Below, one piece after another: positions 27,074 to 35,690 of a stretch of DNA of 64,000 bases. Positions within the stretch are counted from its first letter, which is position 1. Every line of letters starts with the position of its first letter. The notes beneath the pieces are model-generated. The model did no database searches, was not told the DNA's origin, and was given only the letters and a program-made list of their open reading frames with translations. The translations under genes were made by a program, and so were the position numbers. This DNA is from Paracoccaceae bacterium (lineage in GTDB: Bacteria; Pseudomonadota; Alphaproteobacteria; Rhodobacterales; Rhodobacteraceae): contig JASBUI010000018.1 of assembly GCA_030148005.1 (NCBI GenBank), positions 1 to 64,000 of the forward strand, in the 5' to 3' direction.

Positions 27074-28423
27074 TCAGCGGTTTGGCGACAGGGCCGACAG
27101 ACCTTTGAGAACGTCCAGCGCATAGGCCAGTTGCGGATCGTCCTCGCGCAGCTTGGCGGCAGCTTCGGCGGCGGCGCGATCAGCCTCGATCTGGCGGATC
27201 TCGTCGTCGGTCAGGCTGTCGTTGTTGAGCGCGCCGCGCAGGTCCGCTTCGGAGCGGAAGCGGGGCGGCTTTGCTGCCTCATCGGGGGCCTTGTCGGTGT
27301 TGTCGGCAGGGGTGACGACCGGCTGTTTGACCACGATGTCGGGCGTAACGCCCAAGGACTGGATCGAGCGGCCCGACGGCGTGTAGTAGCGCGCCGTTGT
27401 CAGGCGCATTGCCGAGCGTCCGCGCAGCGGCATCACCGTCTGAACAGAACCCTTGCCAAAGCTTTTGGTCCCCACGACCACCGCACGGCGGTGATCCTGA
27501 AGCGCGCCGGCGACAATCTCGGAGGCCGAAGCAGAGCCGCCGTTGATCAGCACCACAAGCGGCTTGCCATTGGTCAGATCGCCCGGTGTTGCATTGAAGC
27601 GGTCACCGTCTTCGGGGTTGCGCCCGCGGGTCGAGACGATCTCGCCCTTTTCGAGGAACGCGTCCGAGACCTTGATGGCCTGGTTCAGAAGGCCGCCGGG
27701 GTTGTTGCGCAGATCCAGAACGACACCGTTGACCTTGTCCATGCCGCCAAGATCGGCAACGGCCTTTTTCAGCCCCTCTTCGAGGTTGGGGTAGGTCTGA
27801 TTGTTGAAGGTGGTAACACGCAGAACGACGGTGCTGCCTTCGGTGCGGGTGCGCACGGCGGTCAGTTTGATCGTGTCGCGGATGATCGAGACATCGAAGG
27901 GTTCATCGACGCCTTCGCGCACCACGGTGATCAGGATCTCTGATCCCACCGGGCCGCGCATCAGTTCAACCGCCTGATCAAGGTTCAGGCCCAGAACGCT
28001 TTCGCCGTCGACATGGGTGATGAAGTCGCCCGACTGGATGCCGGCCTGCGCCGCAGGGGTGCCATCGATGGGCGAGACGACTTTCACAAAGCCCTCTTCC
28101 TGCGTCACCTCGATGCCAAGGCCGCCAAACTCTCCGCTGGTCTGTTCACGCATATCCGTGAAGTCCTTGGGCGGAAGATAGGACGAATGCGGGTCAAGCG
28201 ATGTCAGCATGCCGTTGATGGCCGCCTCGATCAGCTTGGCCTCATCAACCGGTTCGACATATTGCGAACGGATACGTTCAAAGATGTCGCCAAAAAGGTC
28301 CAGCTGTTCATAGACGTTGGTCGTCTTCTTGCTTTCCTGGGCGATCAGGGGGCCGGCGATCTGTGTTGTCAAAAGCGCCCCGGCCAATGTGCCACCGATG
28401 GCGGCCATCACGAATCTCTTCAT
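27074..28423 (-). CDS. ctpA: S41-family C-terminal processing peptidase
   Basis: 449 residues from the ATG at 28423 (AAGGA nine bases upstream; an ATG at 28432 overlaps the upstream stop). Signal/anchor segment (1-28), PDZ domain (about 95-170), and S41 protease core with the serine in GGSASASEI (about 296-303) and the general-base lysine in FGKGSVQ (324). It trims or degrades envelope proteins in the periplasm, in other bacteria including peptidoglycan hydrolases. Directly downstream of envC in the same operon, which suits a role in controlling cell-wall hydrolysis. Confidence 0.93.
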   Translation of the reverse strand: MKRFVMAAIGGTLAGALLTTQIAGPLIAQESKKTTNVYEQLDLFGDIFERIRSQYVEPVDEAKLIEAAINGMLTSLDPHSSYLPPKDFTDMREQTSGEFGGLGIEVTQEEGFVKVVSPIDGTPAAQAGIQSGDFITHVDGESVLGLNLDQAVELMRGPVGSEILITVVREGVDEPFDVSIIRDTIKLTAVRTRTEGSTVVLRVTTFNNQTYPNLEEGLKKAVADLGGMDKVNGVVLDLRNNPGGLLNQAIKVSDAFLEKGEIVSTRGRNPEDGDRFNATPGDLTNGKPLVVLINGGSASASEIVAGALQDHRRAVVVGTKSFGKGSVQTVMPLRGRSAMRLTTARYYTPSGRSIQSLGVTPDIVVKQPVVTPADNTDKAPDEAAKPPRFRSEADLRGALNNDSLTDDEIRQIEADRAAAEAAAKLREDDPQLAYALDVLKGLSALSPNR

Positions 28424-28428
28424 CTGTA

Positions 28429-29565
28429 TCATTCCTTGTTCAAGGCGAACCACTGGGACGGGTCCACGGGCTCTGAGCCCACTCTCATCTCTATATAAAG
28501 CGTTTCTGACTGCTGGGCACCACTCCCTTCGGCGGCTTGCGTCAAAAATGCATCAACACTTGTATCTTCGCCACCCATCAACCCGACCGGCGTGTCGGCC
28601 GGGATGACCTGACCTGTCTTACCGTAAACCTCGGCGAGCCCGGCCAAAACCAAAAGATAGCCTCCGGCGGGCTCAAGGATCATCACATTTCCGTAGTCGA
28701 GAAGCGGCCCGGCATAGCGAATGGTCGATGGCCATGGCGTCGAGACAAGGGCGCGGGGCTGGGCGGCGATCACAAGACCGGGGCGGCGCACACCGGCGGC
28801 GTCCGCTTCGTTAAAGCCGCGCAGGACCGTGCCGATGACCGGCAGACGCAGCGCGCCGCGCATGTCGGTAAAGCTTGCCACCCCATCGCTGTCGCTTTCG
28901 GTCAGCCCGCTGGCAAAGGCCTTGAGCGTCTCGGCGCTGGCCACAAGGGCGCGCATCTGGGCGGGGTCATCGATAACGCGGCGTGGCAGATCGGTGCGGT
29001 CCGATATCGCCTGGCTAAGTTTGGTGCGGGCAAGTTGTAGCCCTGCAAGGCTTTGCTCAAGCGTGGTGGTGGCCGAGGCCTGAAGCGCGCTTAAGACCGA
29101 AAGTTCATCAAGCTGCTGGCGCAGGCCCGCGGCCTCGGCCTGCAGGGCGGGCGTGATTTCCGAGAGCATCATCCCCGAACGCGCGGTTCCCAAGGGGCCG
29201 CTGGGGTGCAAAAGCAAAAGCGGCGCGGACTGGGGTTTCATCGTCATCATCACCGAAACAAGGCGTTCGATGCGCTCGCGCTTGCCTTCCAGAGAAAGGG
29301 CGACGGTGCGTTTGCGGATCGCGGCGCGGCGCATCGCCTCGCGAAAGGCGGTCAGGCCGTTTTCATAGGCGTGGATCGTCTGGGTCAGCGCCGCGACCCG
29401 GTCGCTTGCCTTGTCGGCCTGATCAAGTGAGGCCAGCGCCACCGCAAGATCGCGCGATGCGCGCCGGGCGATCTCTGCCGGGTCCTGATCGACCGCGGCC
29501 CAAAGCGGGGCCGCGCCTGACACCGCCAGGCTGGCAATCAGCGAAAGGACAAGCGCGCGGATCAT
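28429..29565 (-). CDS. envC: murein hydrolase activator, EnvC-like (degenerate M23)
   Basis: 378 residues from the ATG at 29565, which overlaps the gpmI stop (ATGA). Signal peptide (1-23), a long coiled coil (about 30-170), a linker, and a C-terminal LytM/M23-like domain (about 255-378). The active-site zinc histidines of true M23 peptidases are not seen, as in EnvC-type activators that switch on amidases at the septum. Coupled to gpmI upstream and ctpA downstream. Confidence 0.87.
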   Translation of the reverse strand: MIRALVLSLIASLAVSGAAPLWAAVDQDPAEIARRASRDLAVALASLDQADKASDRVAALTQTIHAYENGLTAFREAMRRAAIRKRTVALSLEGKRERIERLVSVMMTMKPQSAPLLLLHPSGPLGTARSGMMLSEITPALQAEAAGLRQQLDELSVLSALQASATTTLEQSLAGLQLARTKLSQAISDRTDLPRRVIDDPAQMRALVASAETLKAFASGLTESDSDGVASFTDMRGALRLPVIGTVLRGFNEADAAGVRRPGLVIAAQPRALVSTPWPSTIRYAGPLLDYGNVMILEPAGGYLLVLAGLAEVYGKTGQVIPADTPVGLMGGEDTSVDAFLTQAAEGSGAQQSETLYIEMRVGSEPVDPSQWFALNKE

Positions 29566-31094
29566 TCGGTCAGCACAACCCCCGTCATCTCTGGTGGGAT
29601 CGGCAGCCCCATCAGCGTAAGCAGCGTTGGCGCGATATCGGCCAGCCGCCCGTCGCGCAGTGTTGTGCCCTCGGGCGCGCCGAAAAGCGCCACCGGCACC
29701 GGGTTGGTCGTATGGGCGGTATGCGGCCCGCCGGTGACAGGGTCGATCATCACCTCGCAGTTGCCGTGATCGGCGGTCACAAGCATCACCCCGCCGCATT
29801 TCTCAAGCGCCGCCGTCACCCGGCCAAGGCCCTGATCGACAGCTTCGCAGGCCGCGATCGCCGCCTGAAGGCTTCCGGTGTGGCCGACCATATCGGGGTT
29901 GGCATAGTTGGTGACGATCAGGTCATAGCCTGCCTCGATCGCGGCGACGAAGCGGTCGGTCACTTCCTGCGCCGACATCTGCGGCTGCAGATCATAGGTG
30001 GCGACTTTGGGTGACAGCGGCATGAACCGATCCTCGCCCGTCTGCGCCGCCTCACGGCCGCCGTTCAGAAAGAAGGTCACATGCGGATATTTCTCTGTCT
30101 CGGCCAGCCGGAACTGGCGCCGCCCATGTTTGGCCACCCATTCACCCAGTGTATTGACGATGTCCTGCTTGGGGTAGGCCGCCGTCATGAATGTGCTGTG
30201 GCGCGAGGAATAGTCGACCATGCCCAGCATGGCGGCCAGTTTCGGGCGCGTTCCGGTATCGAAGGCGTCAAAGTCGGGATCGCCGATGGCTGAAAGGATC
30301 TCGCGCGCGCGGTCGGCCCGGAAGTTGACGAAGAACACGCCGTCGCCGTCCTTGATCGGGTGCGGATGCATGACGCTGGGGGTTATGAACTCATCCGTCT
30401 CGCCGCGCGCATAGGCGGCGGCGATCGCAGCAGAGGCATCCGCGTAGCTGTCGCCGCGGGCGTGGACGATCGTGTCATAGGCCTTTTTCACCCGGTCCCA
30501 GCGATTGTCGCGATCCATGGCGAAATAGCGCCCCGACACCGACACGATGGCAGGCCCGCCGGGAAGGGCCGCTTCGAGCGCTTCAATCTGCTCAAGCGCC
30601 GATTGCGGCGGCACATCGCGCCCGTCGGTGATGGCGTGAATGGCGCAGGGTATGTGGCTGTTGTCGAGCATGGTGGCGGCGGCGGCGATATGGCTTTGGT
30701 GGCTGTGAACCCCGCCCGGTGAGGCCAGACCAACGAGATGCGCGGTGCCGCCTGTGCTTTTCAGCTTGGCGATGAAATCAAGGATGGCGCGGTTTTCAAA
30801 GAACGAGCCGTCCTCGATCGCAAGGTCGATCTGGCCAAGGTCCATCGCAACAACGCGCCCGGCGCCGATATTTGTGTGACCCACCTCGGAGTTGCCCATC
30901 TGCCCGGACGGCAACCCCACATCGGGGCCATGGGTGGTCAGAAAAGCGCGCGGCCCATGCGCCATGATCCGGTCGAAGTTCGGGGTATGCGCCTGAAGCG
31001 GCGCATTGCCTTCGCGCTGATCCGAATGGCCCCAGCCATCAAGGATGCAAAGGACGACGGGCTTGGGCGCGGGGGTGTCGGCGGCTTTGGTCAT
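29562..31094 (-). CDS. gpmI: 2,3-bisphosphoglycerate-independent phosphoglycerate mutase
   Basis: 510 residues from the ATG at 31094 (AAGG upstream); the open frame continues to 31184 without similarity. Manganese enzyme of glycolysis interconverting 3- and 2-phosphoglycerate. Metal site CILDGWG (D19), nucleophile serine in MGNSEVGH (S69) and C-terminal TADHGN are all present. Full length. Its stop overlaps the envC start. Link between a glycolytic gene and wall-hydrolase regulators is a conserved alphaproteobacterial arrangement, not evidence of shared function. Confidence 0.96.
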   Translation of the reverse strand: MTKAADTPAPKPVVLCILDGWGHSDQREGNAPLQAHTPNFDRIMAHGPRAFLTTHGPDVGLPSGQMGNSEVGHTNIGAGRVVAMDLGQIDLAIEDGSFFENRAILDFIAKLKSTGGTAHLVGLASPGGVHSHQSHIAAAATMLDNSHIPCAIHAITDGRDVPPQSALEQIEALEAALPGGPAIVSVSGRYFAMDRDNRWDRVKKAYDTIVHARGDSYADASAAIAAAYARGETDEFITPSVMHPHPIKDGDGVFFVNFRADRAREILSAIGDPDFDAFDTGTRPKLAAMLGMVDYSSRHSTFMTAAYPKQDIVNTLGEWVAKHGRRQFRLAETEKYPHVTFFLNGGREAAQTGEDRFMPLSPKVATYDLQPQMSAQEVTDRFVAAIEAGYDLIVTNYANPDMVGHTGSLQAAIAACEAVDQGLGRVTAALEKCGGVMLVTADHGNCEVMIDPVTGGPHTAHTTNPVPVALFGAPEGTTLRDGRLADIAPTLLTLMGLPIPPEMTGVVLTE

Positions 31095-31140
31095 GGCGCC
31101 TTCATACTGCGGATCGGGCCCGTGTTGAACCATCTGCAAT

Positions 31141-31160
31141 GAGTATTTTTTCAAAGAAGA
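31141..31160. repeat. Intergenic repeat element, copy B
   Basis: GAGTATTTTTTCAAAGAAGA, a shorter relative of copies A (26320) and C (61801). It lies between the gpmI start and the rlmH stop, in the same orientation to the flanking genes as the other copies. Confidence 0.35.
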
Positions 31161-31193
31161 AAGAGCGGGCCTGGGCGGCGCCAAAGGTGACGC

Positions 31194-31664
31194 TCAGGCG
31201 CGATGATAGGGGGCGCCGGAGAGGATAGAGGCGGCGCGATAAAGCTGTTCTGTCAGCATCACGCGGGCCAGCATGTGGGGCCAGACCATCTTGCCCAGCG
31301 AAAGCATCATGTCAGCGCCTTGCGCAAGCTGGGGCTGAAGCCCGTCGGCGCCGCCGATCAGAAAGGCGATATCCTGACGGCCATTGTCGCGCCATGTGGC
31401 AAGCTTGTCTGCAAGCTGGGGTGAGGACAGCGTCTTGCCGCGCTCATCAAGCGCCACGCGCAGCGCCCCGGCGGGGCATGCCCGTTCCAGAAGCGCGGCC
31501 TGACCGTCCGGCCCGCCGCCCTTGCGGTCGTCAATCTGGTGGATGTTCAGGGGGCCGATCGACAGCGCCCGGCCGGTACGATCGAACCGGGTTTTATAGT
31601 CCTCGATCAGCTCATGTTCGGGGCCGGATCGCAGGCGGCCGATGGCGCAGATATGCACGCGCAT
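31194..31664 (-). CDS. rlmH: 23S rRNA (pseudouridine1915-N3)-methyltransferase
   Basis: 156 residues. SPOUT-fold enzyme that methylates pseudouridine 1915 in helix 69 of 23S rRNA. The SAM-binding knot FLIGGADG and the invariant C-terminal SGAPYHR motif are present. Lies between rsfS and gpmI in the operon, 82 bases after rsfS. ATG at 31664 with a weak ribosome site. Confidence 0.95.
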   Translation of the reverse strand: MRVHICAIGRLRSGPEHELIEDYKTRFDRTGRALSIGPLNIHQIDDRKGGGPDGQAALLERACPAGALRVALDERGKTLSSPQLADKLATWRDNGRQDIAFLIGGADGLQPQLAQGADMMLSLGKMVWPHMLARVMLTEQLYRAASILSGAPYHRA

Positions 31665-31746
31665 CTAACGGCTCAATTTCAGGGCAGAAACAGGCGCGCC
31701 CGGCAAGGGTAGCCGGGTCAGGCCGATTGTCGGATCAGGACGCATC

Positions 31747-32127
31747 CTAGCTTGAAGCTTGGGATGAGCCTGATGACTGCCACATCTTTTCAAGCTGATA
31801 GAACTCGCGCACTTCAGGCCGGAAAAGGTGGACGATAACATCGCCGGTGTCGATCAGAACCCAGTCGCCCGCGTCCTTGCCTTCGATCTTGGACAGGCGG
31901 CCAAACTCGGCCTTGAGCCGATCGACCAGCTTTTCGGCCATGGCCGAAACCTGACGCGTTGAACGACCCGAGGCCACGACCATGTAGTCCGCAATCTCGG
32001 ATTTACCGCGCAACGTGATCGAGATCACGTCTTCGGCTTTGTCGTCGTCAAGGGATGCAAGGATGCGTTCAAGCAAGACTTCGCTTGAAGGTTCTGCAGG
32101 GTTCGGTGCAATCGGTGAACCCGTCAC
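31747..32127 (-). CDS. rsfS: ribosome silencing factor
   Basis: 126 residues from a GTG at 32127. It binds uL14 and blocks subunit joining in starvation. The RsfS core is clear: LDDDKAEDVISITLRGKSEIADYMVVASGRS through GDWVLIDTGDVIVHLF and EFYQLEKMW. The start is uncertain. The open frame extends to a TTG at 32193, but the good Shine-Dalgarno (AAGGAGG at 32178) instead serves an out-of-frame ATG of a 14-codon ORF whose stop overlaps this GTG (GTGA). I therefore prefer GTG 32127 with translational coupling. First gene of the rsfS-rlmH-gpmI-envC-ctpA operon. Confidence 0.88.
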   Translation of the reverse strand: MTGSPIAPNPAEPSSEVLLERILASLDDDKAEDVISITLRGKSEIADYMVVASGRSTRQVSAMAEKLVDRLKAEFGRLSKIEGKDAGDWVLIDTGDVIVHLFRPEVREFYQLEKMWQSSGSSQASS

Positions 32128-32168
32128 GACCGAACCGTCGGTCGCAGTGGAGAGGTGAGACAGGACAT
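32124..32168 (-). CDS. 14-codon leader ORF coupled to rsfS
   Basis: AAGGAGG is followed by ACA and an ATG at 32168, opening a frame MSCLTSPLRPTVRS that stops at 32124-32126. The stop TGA overlaps a GTG in the rsfS frame (GTGA). It may be a real upstream mini-ORF that feeds ribosomes to rsfS. Alternatively it marks a single-base change near the old rsfS start. The spacing from Shine-Dalgarno to ATG is short (3-4 bases). Confidence 0.4.
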   Translation of the reverse strand: MSCLTSPLRPTVRS

Positions 32169-32217
32169 TGTCCTCCTTCGTGACGCGCCGCAATACCCCG
32201 GCGCAGGGCTTGCGGGA

Positions 32218-32246
32218 AAAATAACAACGCGCCGAAGATTTTACAA
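32218..32246 (-). promoter_or_regulatory. Candidate promoter of the rsfS operon
   Basis: On the minus strand TTGTAA, 17 bases, TATTTT. Each hexamer matches the sigma-70 consensus in about four of six positions. It lies about 50 bases upstream of the leader ORF. Confidence 0.35.
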
Positions 32247-32315
32247 CGCCTAGCGCGCCTTGGGGCTGTGCAATGCTGCCAGTTGTTGCCCGGGCGCTGC
32301 AATGGGGGTGGCCGG

Positions 32316-33707
32316 CTAGTCGCCCTTGGGCGGTGCGGTCTCGCCAGTCTCGGCCGCTTCCGGGGCTGCGCCGGCGGCCTGATTTTCCCGCGTTGTCCGA
32401 AGCTCTGAGCCCGGCAGGACCTTGACCTCGCGCTGCGGGAAGGGGATCGAGATGTTGTTTTCCTTAAAGCTGTCCCAAAGGGCGAGATAGACCTCGCCGC
32501 GGATATTGGTCAGCCCGGCGGTGGGATCGCGGATCCAGAAACGGATGATGTAATCGACCGAACTGTCGCCAAAGCCGGTGATATGACAGACCGGCGGGCG
32601 GAACGACAGAACGCGGTCCACCGACTGGGCCGCTGTGACGGCCAGTTTGCGCACCACATGCGGGTCATCGTCGTAGGCTGTGCCAAAATGCAGGTCCAGC
32701 CGCACGAAATCGTTGGAATGCGACCAGTTCACGACCTGATTGGTGATCAGATCCTCGTTCGGGATCAGATACTCACGCCCGTCGCGCGTGGTGATCGAGA
32801 CATAGCGCGCCCCAAGCGCGTTGATCCAGCCAAAGGTTTCGCCAAGTGAGATCACGTCGCCCGGTTTGATCGATTTATCCAAGAGGATGATCACGCCCGA
32901 CACAAGGTTCGAGACGACCTTTTGCAAACCGAAACCAAGGCCGACACCGATGGCACCTGAAAGCACCGCAAGCCCGGTCAGATCAAAGCCCACCGCCTTG
33001 AGCCCGATAAAGAAGGCCGCGCCGTAAAGGCTTACCTGCAGGAACTTGACCACCAGCACCCGCATCGAGGGTGAGATGTCTTCGTTCTTTTGTATTCGCG
33101 AGGATGTCGTCTGGGATATCAGCCGCGCACCGGTGAAAAGGATGCCGGTCAGGATCAGCGCCTTCAGAACGGCAAGGAACGACAGGTTGAAGCCGCCGAA
33201 ATCAACCGCGAGGTTGTCCAGAAAGATCATCGTCGTGTCGAGCAGGCCCAAAATATAAAGCGTCGCATAGGTCAGCAGGCCCCATGTCACGACCCGCCGC
33301 AAAAACGGGTTGCGCACGAACCTTGCCGAAAGGCTGACCGCAAGCCACGCCGTGGCCAGCGTTGCCGCCACCCCGATCAGGTAGGACCGGGCGGGCCATG
33401 TAAGCTCTCGCATCGCGAAAACCACCGACCACAGGATCAGGACGAAAAGGATCAAGAATGAGCGCTTGTGCAGGACGACAAGCGTGCGCAGCCGCCACTT
33501 GGGCCAGCCTTCGCGCGTGCGCATCCAGTCGTGAATGCGCGGCGCTATAAAGGCCGACAAAAGCCGGGTAATGGCGAAAAGCCCAAGGATGATGATGATC
33601 TGATAAAGCCGCCAGCCCGGTGTCATCAGGCTGATCAGGAAGTTCTCGGTCTGGGCCATGAGCAGTTGCAGGTGCTCGGCCACCGTCAGGGGCGTTTCTT
33701 GTTCCAC
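32316..33707 (-). CDS. MscS-family mechanosensitive ion channel
   Basis: 463 residues with a GTG start at 33707. Several N-terminal transmembrane helices precede the MscS pore helix (LAVLSGAIGVGLGFGLQKVVSNLVSG) and the beta domain (IKPGDVISLGETFGWI, YLIPNEDLITNQVVNWS). The cytoplasmic alpha/beta domain follows, with an Ala/Glu/Pro-rich tail of about 45 residues. It releases solutes on osmotic downshift in the inner membrane. Stands alone between rsfS and leuC; no clear ribosome site. Confidence 0.92.
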   Translation of the reverse strand: MEQETPLTVAEHLQLLMAQTENFLISLMTPGWRLYQIIIILGLFAITRLLSAFIAPRIHDWMRTREGWPKWRLRTLVVLHKRSFLILFVLILWSVVFAMRELTWPARSYLIGVAATLATAWLAVSLSARFVRNPFLRRVVTWGLLTYATLYILGLLDTTMIFLDNLAVDFGGFNLSFLAVLKALILTGILFTGARLISQTTSSRIQKNEDISPSMRVLVVKFLQVSLYGAAFFIGLKAVGFDLTGLAVLSGAIGVGLGFGLQKVVSNLVSGVIILLDKSIKPGDVISLGETFGWINALGARYVSITTRDGREYLIPNEDLITNQVVNWSHSNDFVRLDLHFGTAYDDDPHVVRKLAVTAAQSVDRVLSFRPPVCHITGFGDSSVDYIIRFWIRDPTAGLTNIRGEVYLALWDSFKENNISIPFPQREVKVLPGSELRTTRENQAAGAAPEAAETGETAPPKGD

Positions 33708-34012
33708 AAGGGGCAGCTTGGCACGCGTTTAGCGCGGCAGGCAAGCCCCTGAAATGCCGCTGCCTGCGCCCCGGCAGGGCCGCTTTCACGTCAATGTCGC
33801 AGCCAAGTTGCGCCCCGGCATGCGCGTGGCCCTTGATAGAAGCTTTGCCGGGCTGTATCTGATCGGCATGAAACCGATTTTCGATATGGATGACCGTGCC
33901 CGCCTGCCATGGCGTTTCTACGGTGCGACTATGGCGGTGCTGGCGCGCCCCTAAAGCCCATCCCAAGGCCGATTTTCACGTTCATCCAATCACCAATGAC
34001 GGGAGAGGACCC
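33708..34012. other. 305-base region upstream of leuC
   Basis: Contains divergent control regions for the MscS gene (minus) and leuC (plus). I see a candidate leuC-side promoter and a 28-codon open frame (33868-33954), but no leucine-rich leader peptide and no terminator/antiterminator pair of the classic leu attenuator. A larger open frame at 33754-33954 is probably chance. Confidence 0.5.
33833..33861 (+). promoter_or_regulatory. Candidate promoter upstream of leuC
   Basis: TTGATA (33833-33838), 17-base spacer, TATCTG (33856-33861). Expected transcript start is near 33868, almost on an ATG that opens a 28-codon frame. Confidence 0.35.
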
Positions 34013-35419
34013 ATGTCCCCCAAAACACTGTATGACAAGATCTGGGACGCGCATCTGGCGCATGAGGCCGAGGATGGCACATGCCTTTTGTACATCGACC
34101 GCCACCTTGTGCACGAAGTGACCAGCCCCCAGGCCTTTGAAGGTCTGCGGATGACCGGGCGCACGGTTCGCGCGCCGGACAAGACGATCGCCGTTCCCGA
34201 TCACAACGTGCCCACAACCGCCGGGCGTGATGATCCCAAGAACATGACCGAAGACAGCGCTGTTCAGGTGGCTGCGCTTGACAAGAACGCCAAGGATTTT
34301 GGCATTCACTATTATCCGGTCAGCGATATTCGTCAGGGCATCGTGCACATCGTCGGCCCCGAACAGGGATGGACCCTGCCGGGCATGACCGTTGTTTGCG
34401 GCGACAGCCATACCGCGACCCACGGCGCCTTTGGCGCGCTGGCCCATGGCATCGGCACATCCGAGGTGGAACACGTGCTGGCCACCCAGACGCTGATCCA
34501 GAAGAAATCGAAGAACATGAAGGTCGAGATCACCGGCAAGCTGCGCCCCGGTGTGACCGCCAAGGACATCACCCTGTCGGTCATCGGCAAGACCGGCACC
34601 GCCGGCGGCACCGGCTATGTCATCGAGTATTGCGGCGAAGCGATCCGCGATCTGTCGATGGAAGGGCGCATGACCGTCTGCAACATGGCCATCGAAGGCG
34701 GCGCACGCGCGGGCCTTATCGCGCCCGACGAAAAGACCTTTGAATACGTCAAAGGCCGCCCCCACGCCCCCAAGGGCGCCCAGTGGGAGGCCGCGCTGAC
34801 ATGGTGGAAGACGCTTTTCACCGACGAAGGCGCCCATTTCGACAAGGTCGTGACCATCAAGGGCGAAGACATTGCCCCGGTTGTCACATGGGGTACCTCG
34901 CCCGAGGATGTTCTTCCCATCACCGCAAGCGTGCCATCGCCCGATGATTTCCAAGGCGGCAAGATCGGCGCGGTTCAGCGGTCACTGGAATACATGGGTC
35001 TGACACCCGGCACGCCGCTGTCCGAGGTCAAGATCGACACGGTCTTTATCGGTTCCTGCACCAACGGGCGGATCGAGGATCTGCGCGCAGCTGCCGCGAT
35101 CGTCAAAGGCAAGAAGATCAAGGAAGGCATGCGCGCGATGGTCGTGCCCGGATCGGGTCTGGTACGTGCGCAGGCCGAAGAAGAGGGTCTGGCGGACATC
35201 TTTATCGAAGCCGGTTTCGAATGGCGCCTTGCGGGCTGTTCGATGTGCCTTGCGATGAACCCCGATCAGCTACAGCCCGGCGAGCGCTGCGCGGCCACAT
35301 CCAACCGCAACTTTGAAGGCCGTCAGGGCCGGGGCGGGCGCACACATCTGATGTCGCCCGCAATGGCAGCCGCCGCCGCCGTCACCGGCCATCTGACGGA
35401 CGTGCGCGAGTTGATGTAA
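34013..35419 (+). CDS. leuC: 3-isopropylmalate dehydratase, large subunit
   Basis: 468 residues from the ATG at 34013 (GGAGAGG five bases upstream). With LeuD it isomerises 2- to 3-isopropylmalate in leucine synthesis. Aconitase-family [4Fe-4S] ligands are in IGSCTNG and CSMCLAMN. The opening [14 protein letters not shown] and the [14 protein letters not shown] block are typical. A strong terminator follows, so leuC is separated transcriptionally from leuD, which lies 1.9 kb downstream past an esterase gene. Confidence 0.97.
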   Translation: MSPKTLYDKIWDAHLAHEAEDGTCLLYIDRHLVHEVTSPQAFEGLRMTGRTVRAPDKTIAVPDHNVPTTAGRDDPKNMTEDSAVQVAALDKNAKDFGIHYYPVSDIRQGIVHIVGPEQGWTLPGMTVVCGDSHTATHGAFGALAHGIGTSEVEHVLATQTLIQKKSKNMKVEITGKLRPGVTAKDITLSVIGKTGTAGGTGYVIEYCGEAIRDLSMEGRMTVCNMAIEGGARAGLIAPDEKTFEYVKGRPHAPKGAQWEAALTWWKTLFTDEGAHFDKVVTIKGEDIAPVVTWGTSPEDVLPITASVPSPDDFQGGKIGAVQRSLEYMGLTPGTPLSEVKIDTVFIGSCTNGRIEDLRAAAAIVKGKKIKEGMRAMVVPGSGLVRAQAEEEGLADIFIEAGFEWRLAGCSMCLAMNPDQLQPGERCAATSNRNFEGRQGRGGRTHLMSPAMAAAAAVTGHLTDVRELM

Positions 35420-35463
35420 TCCCCCGGGGCATTCGCCCCGAGCCAAAAAGCGCGACACGATCA

Positions 35464-35509
35464 GACGCCGCCCAAGCCGAAAAACCGGCGGGGCGGCGTC
35501 ATACTTTTT
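35464..35509 (+). terminator. Rho-independent terminator of leuC
   Basis: GACGCCGCCC (35464-35473) and GGGCGGCGTC (35491-35500) pair perfectly, with a further inner pairing of GCCG/CGGC, and TTTTT at 35505-35509. Confidence 0.85.
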
Positions 35510-35690
35510 CCCAATTCTTCGTCTATCGGTAACGAAACGTCGATTAAAGAACGTATCAGAGCAGTACAGCACGGGGCGAATTTGCCGGGGCCATTGCCCC
35601 TTGGAATACGCTGCGACACCTCGCATATCCGTTGCGCCGACTGCCTTGATCGCCCTTTGCCGGCGCGACTGCGGAAGACGGAGAAGACGA

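Noticed and set aside
27074-28453. Longer ctpA start (GTG/ATG up to 28453)
   Set aside because: The upstream codons overlap envC; AAGGA is best spaced for the ATG at 28423.
33754-33954. 66-codon plus-strand open frame before leuC
   Set aside because: No ribosome site at its start and no recognisable features; only the last 28 codons are mentioned as a weak possibility.
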